The notes beneath the pieces were generated by a model. It was not told the DNA's origin and made no database searches. It worked only from the letters and a program-made list of their open reading frames with translations. From the NCBI GenBank assembly GCA_963716855.1, contig CAVQUV010000029.1, forward strand, positions 162,097-226,096: 64,000 bases of DNA. The letters run 5' to 3'. Below, in pieces: positions 47,749-57,711 of the stretch; positions within the stretch are counted from its first letter, which is position 1, and each line of letters starts with the position of its first letter. Source of the DNA: JAGVSZ01 sp963716855. Its GTDB lineage: Bacteria > Pseudomonadota > Gammaproteobacteria > Burkholderiales > SG8-39. The translations under genes were made by a program, and so were the position numbers.

Positions 47749-49689
47749 TCAGCGAATCGGCAGCGCGGCCAGGCCACCGGTGCGGAAGAGCAGGCCGGCG
47801 CCCTGGTACCAGGCGATCGCCTCGCGCGTCAGGTCCGCGTCGGTGTCGTCGGGATCGTCCGACGGAACGTCCACCTTGGAGATCGCGACGCCGCGCCGCG
47901 GCCGCAGCGACACGAGCCGACCGCCGTCGACGAAGCCCATCTCCTGGTACGTGCTGACGAACGCGCGATCGTGCACGGGATCGACCTGGAAGATGTCCCA
48001 GCCGAGGAACCGGCTGCGGTAGGAGAAGTTGAGCAGGCCGAGGACGGTGGGCGCGACGTCGATCTGGCTCATCAGGCGGTCGACCGTGCGCGGCGCGACG
48101 TGCTTCGGCGCGTAGACGATGAGGGGAATGCGGTAGCGATCCACGGGCAGCCCGGTCTTGCCCGCGCTGGCGGCCTGGTGATCGGCCACGAGCACGAACA
48201 CGGTGTCGTCGAACCAGTCCTCGTTGCGCGCATCGGCGATGAACTTACCGATCGCCCAGTCGGTGTACTTCACCGCGCCCTCGCGCCCCGAGCCGGACGG
48301 GATGTCGATCCGGCCGTCGGGGTAGGTGTACGGCCGGTGGTTCGAGGTCGTCATGACGTGCACGAAGGACCGCCGCCCGGCGGCGTGGCTCGCGCGCATC
48401 TCCTCGATCACCTGGCCGAAGAGGTCCTCGTCGGCGACGCCCCAGACCGTCTCGTGATGGATGCGCGCCGCCGGGATCGCGCGGCGGTCGACCACCGCGT
48501 AGCCGTTCGCGCCGAAGAACTGGCTCATGTTGTCGAAGTAGGCATAGCCGCCGTACACGTACTTCGATTCGTAGCCGCGATCGCCGAACACGCTCGCGAG
48601 CGAGAACAGGCCTTCGTTGTGGGACCGGCGCACGAGCGACTGCCCGGGCGTCGGCGGGACCGCCAGCGCGAGCGCCTCGAGCCCGCGCACGGTGCGCGTG
48701 CCGGTCGCGTACAGCCGCGTGAAGAAGAGCCCTTCGCGCGCCAGCCGGTCGAGGTTCGGCGTGATCCCGGACGTATTGCCGAACGCGCCGAGGTAGTCGG
48801 CCGACAGGCTCTCGACGCTCACCAGCACCACGTTGAGCCGTCGCTCGGGCCCCGGATTGACGATCTCGCGCGTGATGTCGCGCGGATCCTCGGAGACGAA
48901 GCGCGCCTCGCGGGTCGCGAGCTCCGCGCGCAGCGCGGCGAACACCTCGGCCTCGGGCAGCGTGCGGTAGAACCGCGCGTAGTCGATCTCGTTCGACCGG
49001 AACGCGGCGAACAGCTCGTAGAGCCCGTTCCCCGACAGCTCGGCGACGTACTTGTCCGCGCCGCGATCCTTGAGCGACGTGTCGACGCCGCCCGTAACGG
49101 CGACCACCGCCGCGGTCCATGCCGCGAGCAGCGCCGCCCGCGGCGCGCGCACGCGCTGGACCGGTCGACGCGGCCAGGTCGCGACGAAGATCGCGGTCGC
49201 GATCGCGGCGATCGCGGCGAGGATCCAGCCGACCGGATACGACTGCACGATGTTGCCGAGGACCTCGCGGGTGTAGACGAGATAGTCGACCGCGATGAAG
49301 TTGAACCGGCCGTCGAACTCCTCCCAGAAGAGCCATTCGCCGACGGCGAGAAACAGGAGGCCGAAGAGCGCCGCCCATGCGGTCGCCGCGACGATCGCTC
49401 GATGCCACCGCGTCGCCAGCACCCGCTCCGGGATCGCGGTCAACCAGAGCGCGAACGGCGCACCGGCGTACAGGAATGTCGCGAGATCGTATCCGGACCC
49501 CACCGCGGTAATGCGAAGCATTTCGGCGGGGCTGAAATCGGCGCCCGTCCGCACGGCAAGGGCGACGCGCGTCAGCGTCGCGAGCGCGAAGAACGCGCCG
49601 GCAAGCCAGGCGAGCGGCGCGTAGCGCCGCCCGCAGCGCTCGAACACTCGGCGCGTCAGTCGCGGCAGCGCGATCAGGAAGGCTCGCAT
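47749..49689 (-). CDS. LTA synthase/OpgB-type membrane sulfatase-fold protein
   Basis: About 646 residues: five N-terminal membrane helices (to about residue 215), a linker, then an extracytoplasmic sulfatase-fold domain. Putative metal Glu in VLVSVESLSADYLGAFG, nucleophile Thr in YATGTRTVRGLEAL, and HRPYTYP and ADHQA contribute to the metal site. In Gram-negatives such proteins transfer phosphoglycerol or phosphoethanolamine to periplasmic glucans or lipids. ATG 49689 starts the hydrophobic domain; no good ribosome site is visible, so an upstream start is possible. Confidence 0.82.
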   Translation of the reverse strand: MRAFLIALPRLTRRVFERCGRRYAPLAWLAGAFFALATLTRVALAVRTGADFSPAEMLRITAVGSGYDLATFLYAGAPFALWLTAIPERVLATRWHRAIVAATAWAALFGLLFLAVGEWLFWEEFDGRFNFIAVDYLVYTREVLGNIVQSYPVGWILAAIAAIATAIFVATWPRRPVQRVRAPRAALLAAWTAAVVAVTGGVDTSLKDRGADKYVAELSGNGLYELFAAFRSNEIDYARFYRTLPEAEVFAALRAELATREARFVSEDPRDITREIVNPGPERRLNVVLVSVESLSADYLGAFGNTSGITPNLDRLAREGLFFTRLYATGTRTVRGLEALALAVPPTPGQSLVRRSHNEGLFSLASVFGDRGYESKYVYGGYAYFDNMSQFFGANGYAVVDRRAIPAARIHHETVWGVADEDLFGQVIEEMRASHAAGRRSFVHVMTTSNHRPYTYPDGRIDIPSGSGREGAVKYTDWAIGKFIADARNEDWFDDTVFVLVADHQAASAGKTGLPVDRYRIPLIVYAPKHVAPRTVDRLMSQIDVAPTVLGLLNFSYRSRFLGWDIFQVDPVHDRAFVSTYQEMGFVDGGRLVSLRPRRGVAISKVDVPSDDPDDTDADLTREAIAWYQGAGLLFRTGGLAALPIR

Positions 49690-49913
49690 GGGGAGAACCG
49701 GGGGCTCCGCGCAGGATGGGCGCGGGCGCGATGGGAAGGCGTGATTGTACCGCCGCGTCCCTGACGGGCGGCTGACGGCATCGGCGGTCGAGTCCTGCCC
49801 GGCGGGCCGTGTCACCGCCGCCGCTCGCGTCGGGGCCCTGCATCATCCCCGGCCTTGTGTCCGGCTCCAGGGCCTGGCGGCGACACTTCGCAGCGCGTCG
49901 CGGCCAATGCTCA

Positions 49914-49933
49914 GGGCCGCGCCAGCGCGGCCC
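49914..49933 (-). terminator. GC hairpin after the copper operon
   Basis: GGGCCGCG (49914-49921) and CGCGGCCC (49926-49933) form a perfect 8-bp stem just beyond the SHOCT gene stop (49942). No U-tract on the minus strand. The rest of 49690-49941 shows no gene. Confidence 0.45.
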
Positions 49934-49941
49934 GCGCCTGA

Positions 49942-50178
49942 TCACTCTGCGAGGTCGCGCTTCTTCTGCTCGAACTCGTCCTTGCCGATCTCGCCGCGCG
50001 CGTAGCGCTTCTTGAGGATGTCGAGCGCGGTTTCCGCCGGCGGTGCTCCCGCCTGCGGTTCGCGTCGCAGCAGGCGCACGAGCAGGACGATCCCGACGAC
50101 GAGGATCATCCACCACAGCACGCTGTGGACGATCGCCATCCCCCAACCCCAGCCTTCCATTCCGCCCCACCACATCAT
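49942..50178 (-). CDS. SHOCT-domain small membrane protein
   Basis: 78 residues: Trp/Gly/Met-rich start (MMWWGGMEGWGWGM), one transmembrane helix (MILVVGIVLLVRLL) and a C-terminal SHOCT motif (ALDILKKRYARGEIGKDEFEQKKRDL). Very common beside copper-resistance genes; the Met/Trp start may touch Cu(I), but this is inference. Lies 21 nt after copA. Confidence 0.87.
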   Translation of the reverse strand: MMWWGGMEGWGWGMAIVHSVLWWMILVVGIVLLVRLLRREPQAGAPPAETALDILKKRYARGEIGKDEFEQKKRDLAE

Positions 50179-50199
50179 TGGACCTCCTTCCCCGCGGCG

Positions 50200-52425
50200 C
50201 TAGAGCGGGGTCTTGCGCAGCCTGAGCGCGTTGCCGATCACCGACACCGACGACAGGCTCATCGCCGCGCTCGCGATCATCGGGCTGAGCAGCAGCCCGA
50301 GCCACGGGAAGAGCACGCCCGCCGCGATGGGCACGCCGAACGCGTTGTAGACGAACGCGAAGAACAGGTTCTGGCGGATGTTCGCCATCGTCGCGCGCGA
50401 CAGGCGCCGCGCCTTGGCGATGCCGCGCAGGTCGCCTTTCACCAGCACGACGCGCGCGCTCTGCATGGCGATGTCGGTGCCGTGGCCCATCGCGATGCCG
50501 ACGTTCGCCTGCGCGAGCGCCGGCGCGTCGTTCACGCCGTCGCCCGCCATCGCGACGATCTCGCCCTTCGCCTGCAGCGCCTGCACGACGCGATGCTTGT
50601 CCTGCGGGAGCACCTCGGCGACGAAGTCCGAAAGCCCGAGCTTCGCCGCCACCGCCTGCGCGGTGCGCTGGTTATCGCCGGTGAGCATGACGATCTTCAC
50701 GCCCGCCTCGCGCAGCACGCGGATCGCCTCGGGCGTGGAGGCCTTCACCGGATCGGCGACGCCGACGAGCCCGGCTGCGCGGCCGTCGACCGCGACGAAC
50801 ATCACCGTCTGACCTTCGGCCTGCAGCGCCCGTGCGCGCTCGGCGAGCCGCCCTGCGTCGACCTTCGCGTCGGCGAGCAGGGCCGCGTTGCCGATGAGCA
50901 CCCGGCGGCCGTCGATCGTGCCGCGCACGCCCTTGCCGGTGACCGACGCGAAGTCGGCCACGGGCGCGAGCGCGAGGCCGCGCGCCTCGGCGGCCGCGAC
51001 GATCGCCGCGGCGAGCGGGTGCTCGCTCGCGCGCTCGAGGCTCGCCGCGAGCCGCAGCACCTCCTGCTCGGGCACTTCGCCGACGGACTCGACCGCCTGC
51101 ACCGCGGGCTTGCCCTCGGTGAGCGTGCCGGTCTTGTCGATGACGAGCGTGGTGACTTTCTCCATCAGCTCGAGCGCCTCGGCGTCCTTGATGAGCACGC
51201 CGTCGAGCGCGCCGCGGCCGACCCCGACCATCACCGAGATCGGCGTCGCGAGCCCGAGCGCGCACGGGCACGCAATGATGAGCACCGACACGGCCACGAC
51301 GAGGGCGTTGGCAAGCGCCGGCTGCGGCCCGAAAATCCACCACACCGCGGCCGCGATGAGTGCGGCCGCGATCACGCCGGGCACGAACCACGACGACACG
51401 AGATCCGCAAGCCGCTGGATCGGCGCGCGCGAGCGCGCCGCCTCGCTCACGAGATGCGCGATCTGGGCGAGCAGCGTATCGGCGCCGACCTTCTCGGCGC
51501 GCATCACGAAGCTGCCCGTCTGGTTGACCGTGGCGCCGGTGACCGGATCGCCGGTGCGCTTTTCCACCGGCACCGACTCGCCGGTGATCATCGACTCGTC
51601 GACGACGGAGTGGCCCTCGAGGACGATGCCGTCCACCGGGACCTTGGAGCCGGGCCGCACGCGCAGCGCGTCGCCGGGCTGTACGTCGGCGAGCGGAACC
51701 TCGCCCTCGGCGCCGTTTGCCTCGACGCGAATCGCGGTGTTGGGCGCGAGGCCGAGCAGCGCGCGCACTGCGCTCGAGGTCTGCGACCGGGCGCGCAGCT
51801 CCAGCACCTCGCCCAGCAGCACCAGCGTGGTGATGACGGCCGCCGCCTCGAAGTAGAGCGGGACGAGGCCGTGCGCCTTGAACGCCTCGGGGAGCGCGCC
51901 CGGTGCGAGCACCGCGAACACGCTGAACGCGTAGGCGACCGCAACGCCCAGCCCAATGAGGCTGTACATGTTGAGCCGCAGCGTGCGGAACGACACCCAG
52001 GCGCGCTGGAAGAACGGCCAGCCGCCCCAGAGCACGACCGGCGTGGCGAGCGCGAGCTGTCCCCAGGCGTAGAGCGTTTCGTTCACCGCGTGGCGGAACC
52101 CGACGCCCCAAACCATCTCGGCCATCGCCGTTGCAATGAGCGGCAGGCTCAGCGCGACGCTCACCCAGAAGCGCCGCGTCATGTCCTTCAGATGGACGTT
52201 CTCGACGTCCTCGAGCGTGGCGGTGCGCGGCTCGAGCGCCATGCCGCAGATCGGGCAGTTCCCCGGCGCGTCGCGCACGATCTCGGGATGCATCGGGCAG
52301 GTCCACTCGACCTGCGTACCGGCCGTCACGGCCGGAGGCGGCGCGCCTGCTGCGGCGATCTGATGCGGAGAGGCATCAGGTCCGTGTTTGTCATGCACGT
52401 GACCGTGGCGTGCGTGGACGGTCAT
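50200..52425 (-). CDS. copA: Copper-translocating P1B-type ATPase CopA
   Basis: Cu+ exporter, 741 residues. N-terminal His-rich segment, then a heavy-metal-binding YHS-like motif (WTCPMHPEIVRDAPGNCPICGM, residues 41-62) rather than classical CxxC MBDs. Eight membrane helices; TGES, ion-binding ACPCALG, phosphorylation DKTGTLTEGK, SEHPLA and GDGVNDAPA are intact. Pumps Cu+ from cytoplasm to periplasm, handing it to CusF or CusB encoded upstream. 61 nt after cusF. Confidence 0.95.
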   Translation of the reverse strand: MTVHARHGHVHDKHGPDASPHQIAAAGAPPPAVTAGTQVEWTCPMHPEIVRDAPGNCPICGMALEPRTATLEDVENVHLKDMTRRFWVSVALSLPLIATAMAEMVWGVGFRHAVNETLYAWGQLALATPVVLWGGWPFFQRAWVSFRTLRLNMYSLIGLGVAVAYAFSVFAVLAPGALPEAFKAHGLVPLYFEAAAVITTLVLLGEVLELRARSQTSSAVRALLGLAPNTAIRVEANGAEGEVPLADVQPGDALRVRPGSKVPVDGIVLEGHSVVDESMITGESVPVEKRTGDPVTGATVNQTGSFVMRAEKVGADTLLAQIAHLVSEAARSRAPIQRLADLVSSWFVPGVIAAALIAAAVWWIFGPQPALANALVVAVSVLIIACPCALGLATPISVMVGVGRGALDGVLIKDAEALELMEKVTTLVIDKTGTLTEGKPAVQAVESVGEVPEQEVLRLAASLERASEHPLAAAIVAAAEARGLALAPVADFASVTGKGVRGTIDGRRVLIGNAALLADAKVDAGRLAERARALQAEGQTVMFVAVDGRAAGLVGVADPVKASTPEAIRVLREAGVKIVMLTGDNQRTAQAVAAKLGLSDFVAEVLPQDKHRVVQALQAKGEIVAMAGDGVNDAPALAQANVGIAMGHGTDIAMQSARVVLVKGDLRGIAKARRLSRATMANIRQNLFFAFVYNAFGVPIAAGVLFPWLGLLLSPMIASAAMSLSSVSVIGNALRLRKTPL

Positions 52426-52486
52426 GACAGCTTCTCCTCCGTGGGCCGGACCTCCCTCGTGGCGGACCGCTCCTTGCTGTGCGAAC

Positions 52487-52816
52487 TCACTTCTCGATGC
52501 GCGTCACGAGGTAGTTGTCGCCCTGCTTCTCCGCCCGGAACTTCACCTTGTCTCCGGCTTTGACCTTGTCGAGCAGCGCAAGATCCGTGACCTGGAACAC
52601 CATCGTCATCGCCGGCATGTCGAGGTTCTTGATCGGCCCGTGCTTGATGGTGAGCTTCTTCGCCTCCTTGTCCACGCGGCGGATCTCGCCCTCGGTGAGC
52701 GCCGCCGACGGCGCCGCAGCCTTCGTCGCGGCGCCGTGGCCGGCGTGGTCCGTTTGCGCGAGCACGGCGGGGGCACCGAGCGCCAGCGTCGTCGCGAGAA
52801 TCATGGATGTCTTCAT
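52487..52816 (-). CDS. cusF: CusF-like periplasmic copper chaperone
   Basis: 109 residues: signal MKTSMILATTLALGAPAVLAQ, a His-containing spacer, then the CusF OB-fold (GEIRRVDKEAKKLTIKHGPIKNLDMPAMTMVFQV). The Cu(I) ligands His, Met and Met with the Trp-position replaced are in HGPI...MPAMTM. AAGGAGAG ribosome site before ATG 52816. Passes Cu+ to the CusCBA efflux complex. Confidence 0.9.
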   Translation of the reverse strand: MKTSMILATTLALGAPAVLAQTDHAGHGAATKAAAPSAALTEGEIRRVDKEAKKLTIKHGPIKNLDMPAMTMVFQVTDLALLDKVKAGDKVKFRAEKQGDNYLVTRIEK

Positions 52817-52833
52817 CGTCGTCTCTCCTTGCG

Positions 52834-53329
52834 TCAGCGCACCGTAATCTTGCCGACCATCCCGGCCTCGAAGTGACCTGGCACGAGGCAGCCGTAGTGG
52901 AACTCGCCCGGCTTCGTAAACTGCCACACGATCGCGGCCGTCTTGCCGGGCGCGACGTGCGCCATGTACGGCTCGTCGTGCTCCATGCCGGGGTGCTTGC
53001 GCATCATCTCGGCGTGTTCCTTCAGATCCTGCAGCGTGCCGAGCACCATCTCGTGCATCACCTTCCCCGAGTTCGCGACCTCGAACCGGATCGTCTCGCC
53101 GCGCTTCACGTCGATCGCGGCCGGCGTGAACCGCATGGCGTCGGACATGCCCGACGCGGACGGTGCGCGCGACGCGCTTCGGGTCACCGGTACGTCCAAA
53201 GGCGGTCTCGACCATCGGCGGCGCGGCAGCCGTCTTGCCGTGGGTTTCGTGGGCGCCGCTCAGCGGCGAGACGACGAGGAGTGCGGCCGCGACGAGTGCG
53301 CGGCGAAGCGATTGTCGGTCAGTGAACAT
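52834..53329 (-). CDS. Secreted cupredoxin (plastocyanin/azurin-like), one +1 frameshift
   Basis: About 164 residues. Signal MFTDRQSLRRALVAAALLVVSPLSGA, a His spacer, then a cupredoxin domain with copper ligands His (KVMHEMVLG) and Cys-His-Met in YGCLVPGHFEAGM. An extra base in CCC at 53150-53152 splits KRVARTVRVG from MSDAMRFTPAAIDVKRGE; total length is 3n+1. Met-rich HAEMMRKHPGMEHDE is typical of the CopI-type cuproproteins linked to copper tolerance. Start overlaps the upstream EamA gene by 11 nt. Confidence 0.83.
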
Positions 53330-54386
53330 GGCGGTGATGAAGGTCCGGATAGTGCGGGTGAGCGTGGGAAATCGCGGCATGCCGGTGCGCGTGCGCATGC
53401 GGCTCGCTGCCGTCCCACGCGAAGCCGTGATCGTGCTGATGGTGCTCGTCGTGCACGTGAGGATGCGCATGCTCCAGCGGCTCGTGCGTGTGCGGGTGCT
53501 CGTGCCGCTCGGTCAGGTGCAGCCACACGCCTGCGCCCATCAGCGCCGCCGCCAGCCAGAACGCCGGCGACGTCGGCTCGGAGAAGGCCCCGATCGCGAC
53601 CGCTGCGCCGATGAACGGCGCGGTCGAGAAGTACGCCCCGGTGCGCGCGGCGCCGAGCCCGCGCAGCGCGACGACGAAGAGCACCAGGCTCACGCCGTAG
53701 CCGAGGAGACCGACCGCGAGCGCGGCGGCTGCGGGCGCCGCGGCCGGCAGGTGGCCGCCAATGGCGAGTCCGATCGCCAGGTTGACCGCCCCCGCGACGA
53801 GCCCCTTCACGCCCGCAATGAACGTCGCATCCCCGCCGGACACCTTCCGCGTGAGATTGTTGTCGATCGCCCAGCACAGGCACGCGGCCGCGACGAGAAG
53901 CGCACCGATCGCGTCGCGCGCGCCAGCCGCATCGGTCGGCCAGGCGAGCGCGACACCGCCCGCGACGATCAGCGCCATCCCGAGCACGATGCGGCGGCCG
54001 GCGTTCTCGCGAAAGACGACCCACGCGATGACCGCGGTGAGCACCGCCTCGAGATTCAACAGAAGCGACGCGCTCGCGGCGCTCATGCGCGCGAGGCCGA
54101 TCATGAGCAGTACCGGCCCGAGCACCCCCCCGAACACAATCGCCGCGCCAAGCCACCGCCAGTCACCCGGCGCGAGCCCGGTGCCGCCCGGCCGCTGCCA
54201 GACGCGCGCCCGAAGGGCGAGCAGCCCCACGCCGCTGCCGAGGTAGAGCAGCGCCGCGAGCACCACTGGATGCACCTCCGCGACGAGTGCTTTCGCAACC
54301 GGCGTGCTCGCGCCGAAGAGCATCGCAGCGCCGAGCGCGGCGGCGACGGCGCCCGCGTTGACGTCGACTGCGGCAAGCCGGTTCAT
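53319..54386 (-). CDS. EamA/DMT-family transporter with a histidine-rich C-terminal tail
   Basis: 355 residues: ten hydrophobic helices in two EamA repeats (FGASTPVAKALVAEVHPVVLAALLY; AIDNNLTRKVSGGDATFIAGVKG), followed by a 60-residue tail with over 20 His (HEHPHTHEPLEHAHPHVHDE and on). ATG 54386 overlaps the cusA stop (ATGA). The location inside a cus operon and the tail suggest a metal exporter or metal-sensing transporter rather than a metabolite carrier; no substrate is known. Confidence 0.85.
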   Translation of the reverse strand: MNRLAAVDVNAGAVAAALGAAMLFGASTPVAKALVAEVHPVVLAALLYLGSGVGLLALRARVWQRPGGTGLAPGDWRWLGAAIVFGGVLGPVLLMIGLARMSAASASLLLNLEAVLTAVIAWVVFRENAGRRIVLGMALIVAGGVALAWPTDAAGARDAIGALLVAAACLCWAIDNNLTRKVSGGDATFIAGVKGLVAGAVNLAIGLAIGGHLPAAAPAAAALAVGLLGYGVSLVLFVVALRGLGAARTGAYFSTAPFIGAAVAIGAFSEPTSPAFWLAAALMGAGVWLHLTERHEHPHTHEPLEHAHPHVHDEHHQHDHGFAWDGSEPHAHAHRHAAISHAHPHYPDLHHRHVH

Positions 54387-57300
54387 GCGGCGGGATGATG
54401 CCCGACCGGAGCGCCGGGCGGCACCACCGGCTCGCGCGCGACGCCGCGACGCCGCATCAGGTAGTACGCCGCCGGGATCACGAGCATCGACAGCAGCGGC
54501 GCGGTGATCATGCCGCCGATCATCGGCGCGGCGATGCGTTGCATGACCTCGGCGCCGGTGCCGGCCGACCACATGATGGGCAGGAGGCCTGCGACGATCA
54601 CCGCGACCGTCATCGCCTTTGGCCGCACGCGCAGCACCGCGCCTTCCTCGATCGCGCGCCCGACCTCCTGCGCCGTGAGCGCGATCCCGGCCCGCTCGCG
54701 CGCTTCGAGGGCGTGTCGCAAGTAGATGAGCATCACGACCCCGAACTCGGCCGCGACGCCCGCGAGGGCGATGAATCCGACCGCGGAGGCGACCGACATG
54801 TTGTAGCCGAGCAGGTACATGAGCCAGAGCCCGCCGATCAGCGAGAACGGCATCGTCGCCATGATCAGCGCCGCCTCGTCGAAGCGCCGGAAGGTGAGGT
54901 AGAGCAGCACGAACACGATCAGCAGGGTGAACGGCACGACCACGGTCAGGCGCTCCTTCGCGCGCTCGAGGTACTCGAACTGACCCGACCAGGCGATCGA
55001 ATAGCCCGGGGGCAGCGTCACGCTCTCGATGACCGCGCGCTGCGCGTCGCGCACCACCGCCACCAGGTCGCGGCCGCGGATGTCGACGTAGATCCAGCCC
55101 GACGGCCGCGCGCTCTCGCTCTTGATGCCGGGCGGCCCGTCGGCCACCGCGATCGCGGCGACGGCCGAGAGCGAAATCTGCTGCCCGCGCTCGGTGACCA
55201 CCGGGAGCGTGCGCAGCTTCTCGATCGAGTCGCGCAACTCGCGCGGATAGCGGACGTTGATCGGAAAGCGCTGCAGGCCTTCGATCGTCTCGCCGACGTT
55301 CTCGCCGCCGATCGCCGCGGCGACGATCTCCTGCACGTCGCTCACGTTGAGTCCGTAGCGCGCGGCGGCGTTGCGGTCGATCCGGACGTCGATGTACCGC
55401 CCGCCCGTGAGTCGCTCGGCGAGCGCGGAGGTCACGCCCGGCACGTCGCGCACCGCGCGCTCGATTTCCGCGGCGACGCGGTCGATCTCGGCGAGGTCCG
55501 GCCCGCTCACCTTGATGCCGAGCGGGCTCTTGATGCCGGTGGCGAGCATGTCGATGCGGTTGCGCACCGGCGGCACCCAGATGTTGGACAGCCCGGGGAT
55601 CTTGAGGCGCTCGTCGAGCTCGTCGATGAGCGCCTGCGTCGTGAGGCCCGGCCGCCACTCCGCGCGCGGCTTGAGCTGGATCGTGGTCTCGATCATCTCG
55701 AGCGGCGCGGGATCGGTCGCCGTCTCGGCGCGCCCGATCTTGCCGAAGACGCGCTTCACCTCGGGCACGGTCGCGATGAGCCGGTCGGTCTGCTGGAGGA
55801 GCTCCGCCGCCTTGCCCGGCGACAGGCCCGGCAGCGCCGTCGGCATGTAGAGCAGATCGCCCTCGTCGAGCGGCGGCAGGAACTCGCCGCCGATCCGGGT
55901 CGCCGGGTACCACGTCGCGGCGAGCAGGACCACGGCGACGACGAGCGTGAGCCGCGGGGCCGCGAGCACGCCCGCGGATGATCGGGTGGTACAGCGCGAT
56001 CAGCCAGCGGCTCAGCGGGTTGGCCTGCTCGGACGGGATCCGGCCGCGGATCAGGTAGCCCATGAGCACCGGAACGAGCGTGACCGACAGCGCCGCCGCG
56101 GCGGCCATCGCATACGTCTTGGTAAACGCGAGCGGCGCGAAGAGCCGCCCCTCCTGCGCCTGGAGCGAGAACACCGGCACGAACGAGAGCGTGATGATGA
56201 GCAGGCTGAAGAAGAGCGCCGGCCCGACCTCGGCCGCCGCGTCGCCGATGACCCGCCAGTGCTCCGCGCCCGCGAGCTTCGCGCCCGGATGCGCGTGCTG
56301 CCACGCCTCAAGCTTCTTGTGCGCGTTCTCGATCATGACGATCGCCGCATCGACCATCGCGCCGACGGCGATCGCGATCCCGCCGAGCGACATGATGTTC
56401 GCGTTCACGCCCTGGTACTGCATCACGATGAACGCCATCAGCACGCCGAGCGGCAGCGTGACGATCGCGACGAACCCCGAGCGCAGGTGGAACAGGAAAG
56501 CGAGGCAGACCACCGCGACGACGACGAACTCCTCGACGAGCTTGTCGCGCAGGTGGGCGATCGAGCGTTCGATCAGACCCGAGCGATCGTACGTCTCGAC
56601 GATCTCGACGCCTTTCGGGAGGCTCGCCTTGAGCGAGGCGAGCTTGGCCTTGACCGCGTGGATGGTCTCGAGCGCGTTCTTGCCCGACCGCATCACGATC
56701 ACGCCGCCGACGACCTCGCCCTCGCCGTCGAGGTCGGCGATCCCGCGCCGCATCTCCGGGCCGATCTGGACGTACGCGACGTCCTTGAGCATGACCGGCG
56801 TCCCGGACTCGCTCGTCCGGATCGGGATGACGCGGAAATCGTCGAGCGTCTTCAGATAGCCGCTCGCGCGCACCATGTACTCGGCCTCGCCGAGCTCGAC
56901 GACGGAGCCGCCGGTCTCGCGGTTCGCGTTCTGGATGGCCTTGACCACCATGGCGAGCGGGATGCCGTAGGCGCGCAGGCGATCGGGGTCGAGCACGACC
57001 TGGTACTGCCGCACCATGCCGCCGACGGTCGCGACCTCGGCGACGTTCGGGACGCTCTTCAGCTCGTACTTGAGGAACCAGTCCTGCAGCGCGCGCAGTC
57101 CGCCGAGGTCGTTGCCGCCGGAGCGGTCGACGAGCGCGTACTGATAGATCCAGCCGACGCCGGTCGCGTCGGGGCCGAGCGCGGCCTTCGCGCCCGCGGG
57201 CAGGCGCGATTGCACCTGGTTCAGGTACTCGAGCACCCGGGAGCGCGCCCAGTACAGATCGGTGCCGTCCTCGAACAGCACGTAGACGAACGAGTCGCCG

Positions 57301-57563
57301 AAGAACGAGTAACCGCGCACGACCTTCGCGCCCGGCACCGACATCATCGTCGTCGTGATCGGATAGGTGACCTGGTCCTCGACGATGCGCGGCGCCTGGC
57401 CGGGGAAAGTGGTGCGGATGATCACCTGCACGTCGGAGAGGTCGGGAATCGCGTCGACCGGCGTGCGCAGGATCGCCCACACGCCCCACGCCGCGACGAG
57501 GAGCGTCGCGAGGAGGACGAGGAAACGGTTCGTGATCGACCAGCGGATCAGATTCGCGATCAT
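54383..57563 (-). CDS. cusA: CusA-type heavy-metal RND efflux pump, one +1 frameshift
   Basis: HME-RND inner-membrane pump, about 1059 residues. N-terminus MIANLIRWSITNRFLVLL, PDLSDVQVIIRTTFPGQAP, the HME signature GAMVDAAIVMIENAHK in helix 4, and a second half with FLPPLDEGDLLYMP, LLYLTFRRFDEAAL and GFIALAGVAAEFGVVML. A CCC at 55971-55973 has an extra base between YHPIIR and GVLAAPRLTLVVAVVLL; total length is 3n+1. Ejects Cu+/Ag+ via CusBC. Confidence 0.9.
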
Positions 57564-57590
57564 TGCGCGCCCTCCGTGTGCGAGCCTTCT

Positions 57591-57695
57591 CCCCTCCTGG
57601 TCAGGAGGGGTGGCGCGCAGCGCCGGGGTGGTTGATCGGCGTGATCCACACCACCCCACCCGCTGCGCGGGCACCCCTCCTCATGAGAGGAGGGG
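57591..57695. repeat. REP-like repeat, composite copy C
   Basis: Inverted pair: CCCCTCCTGGTCAGGAGGGG...CGCCGGGGTGG at 57591-57631 and CCACCCCACCCG...CACCCCTCCTCATGAGAGGAGGGG at 57646-57695. Same build as the element at 61866. It lies inside the copper operon between cusB and cusA. Confidence 0.8.
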
Positions 57696-57711
57696 AGCTT
57701 CGCTATCGCGA

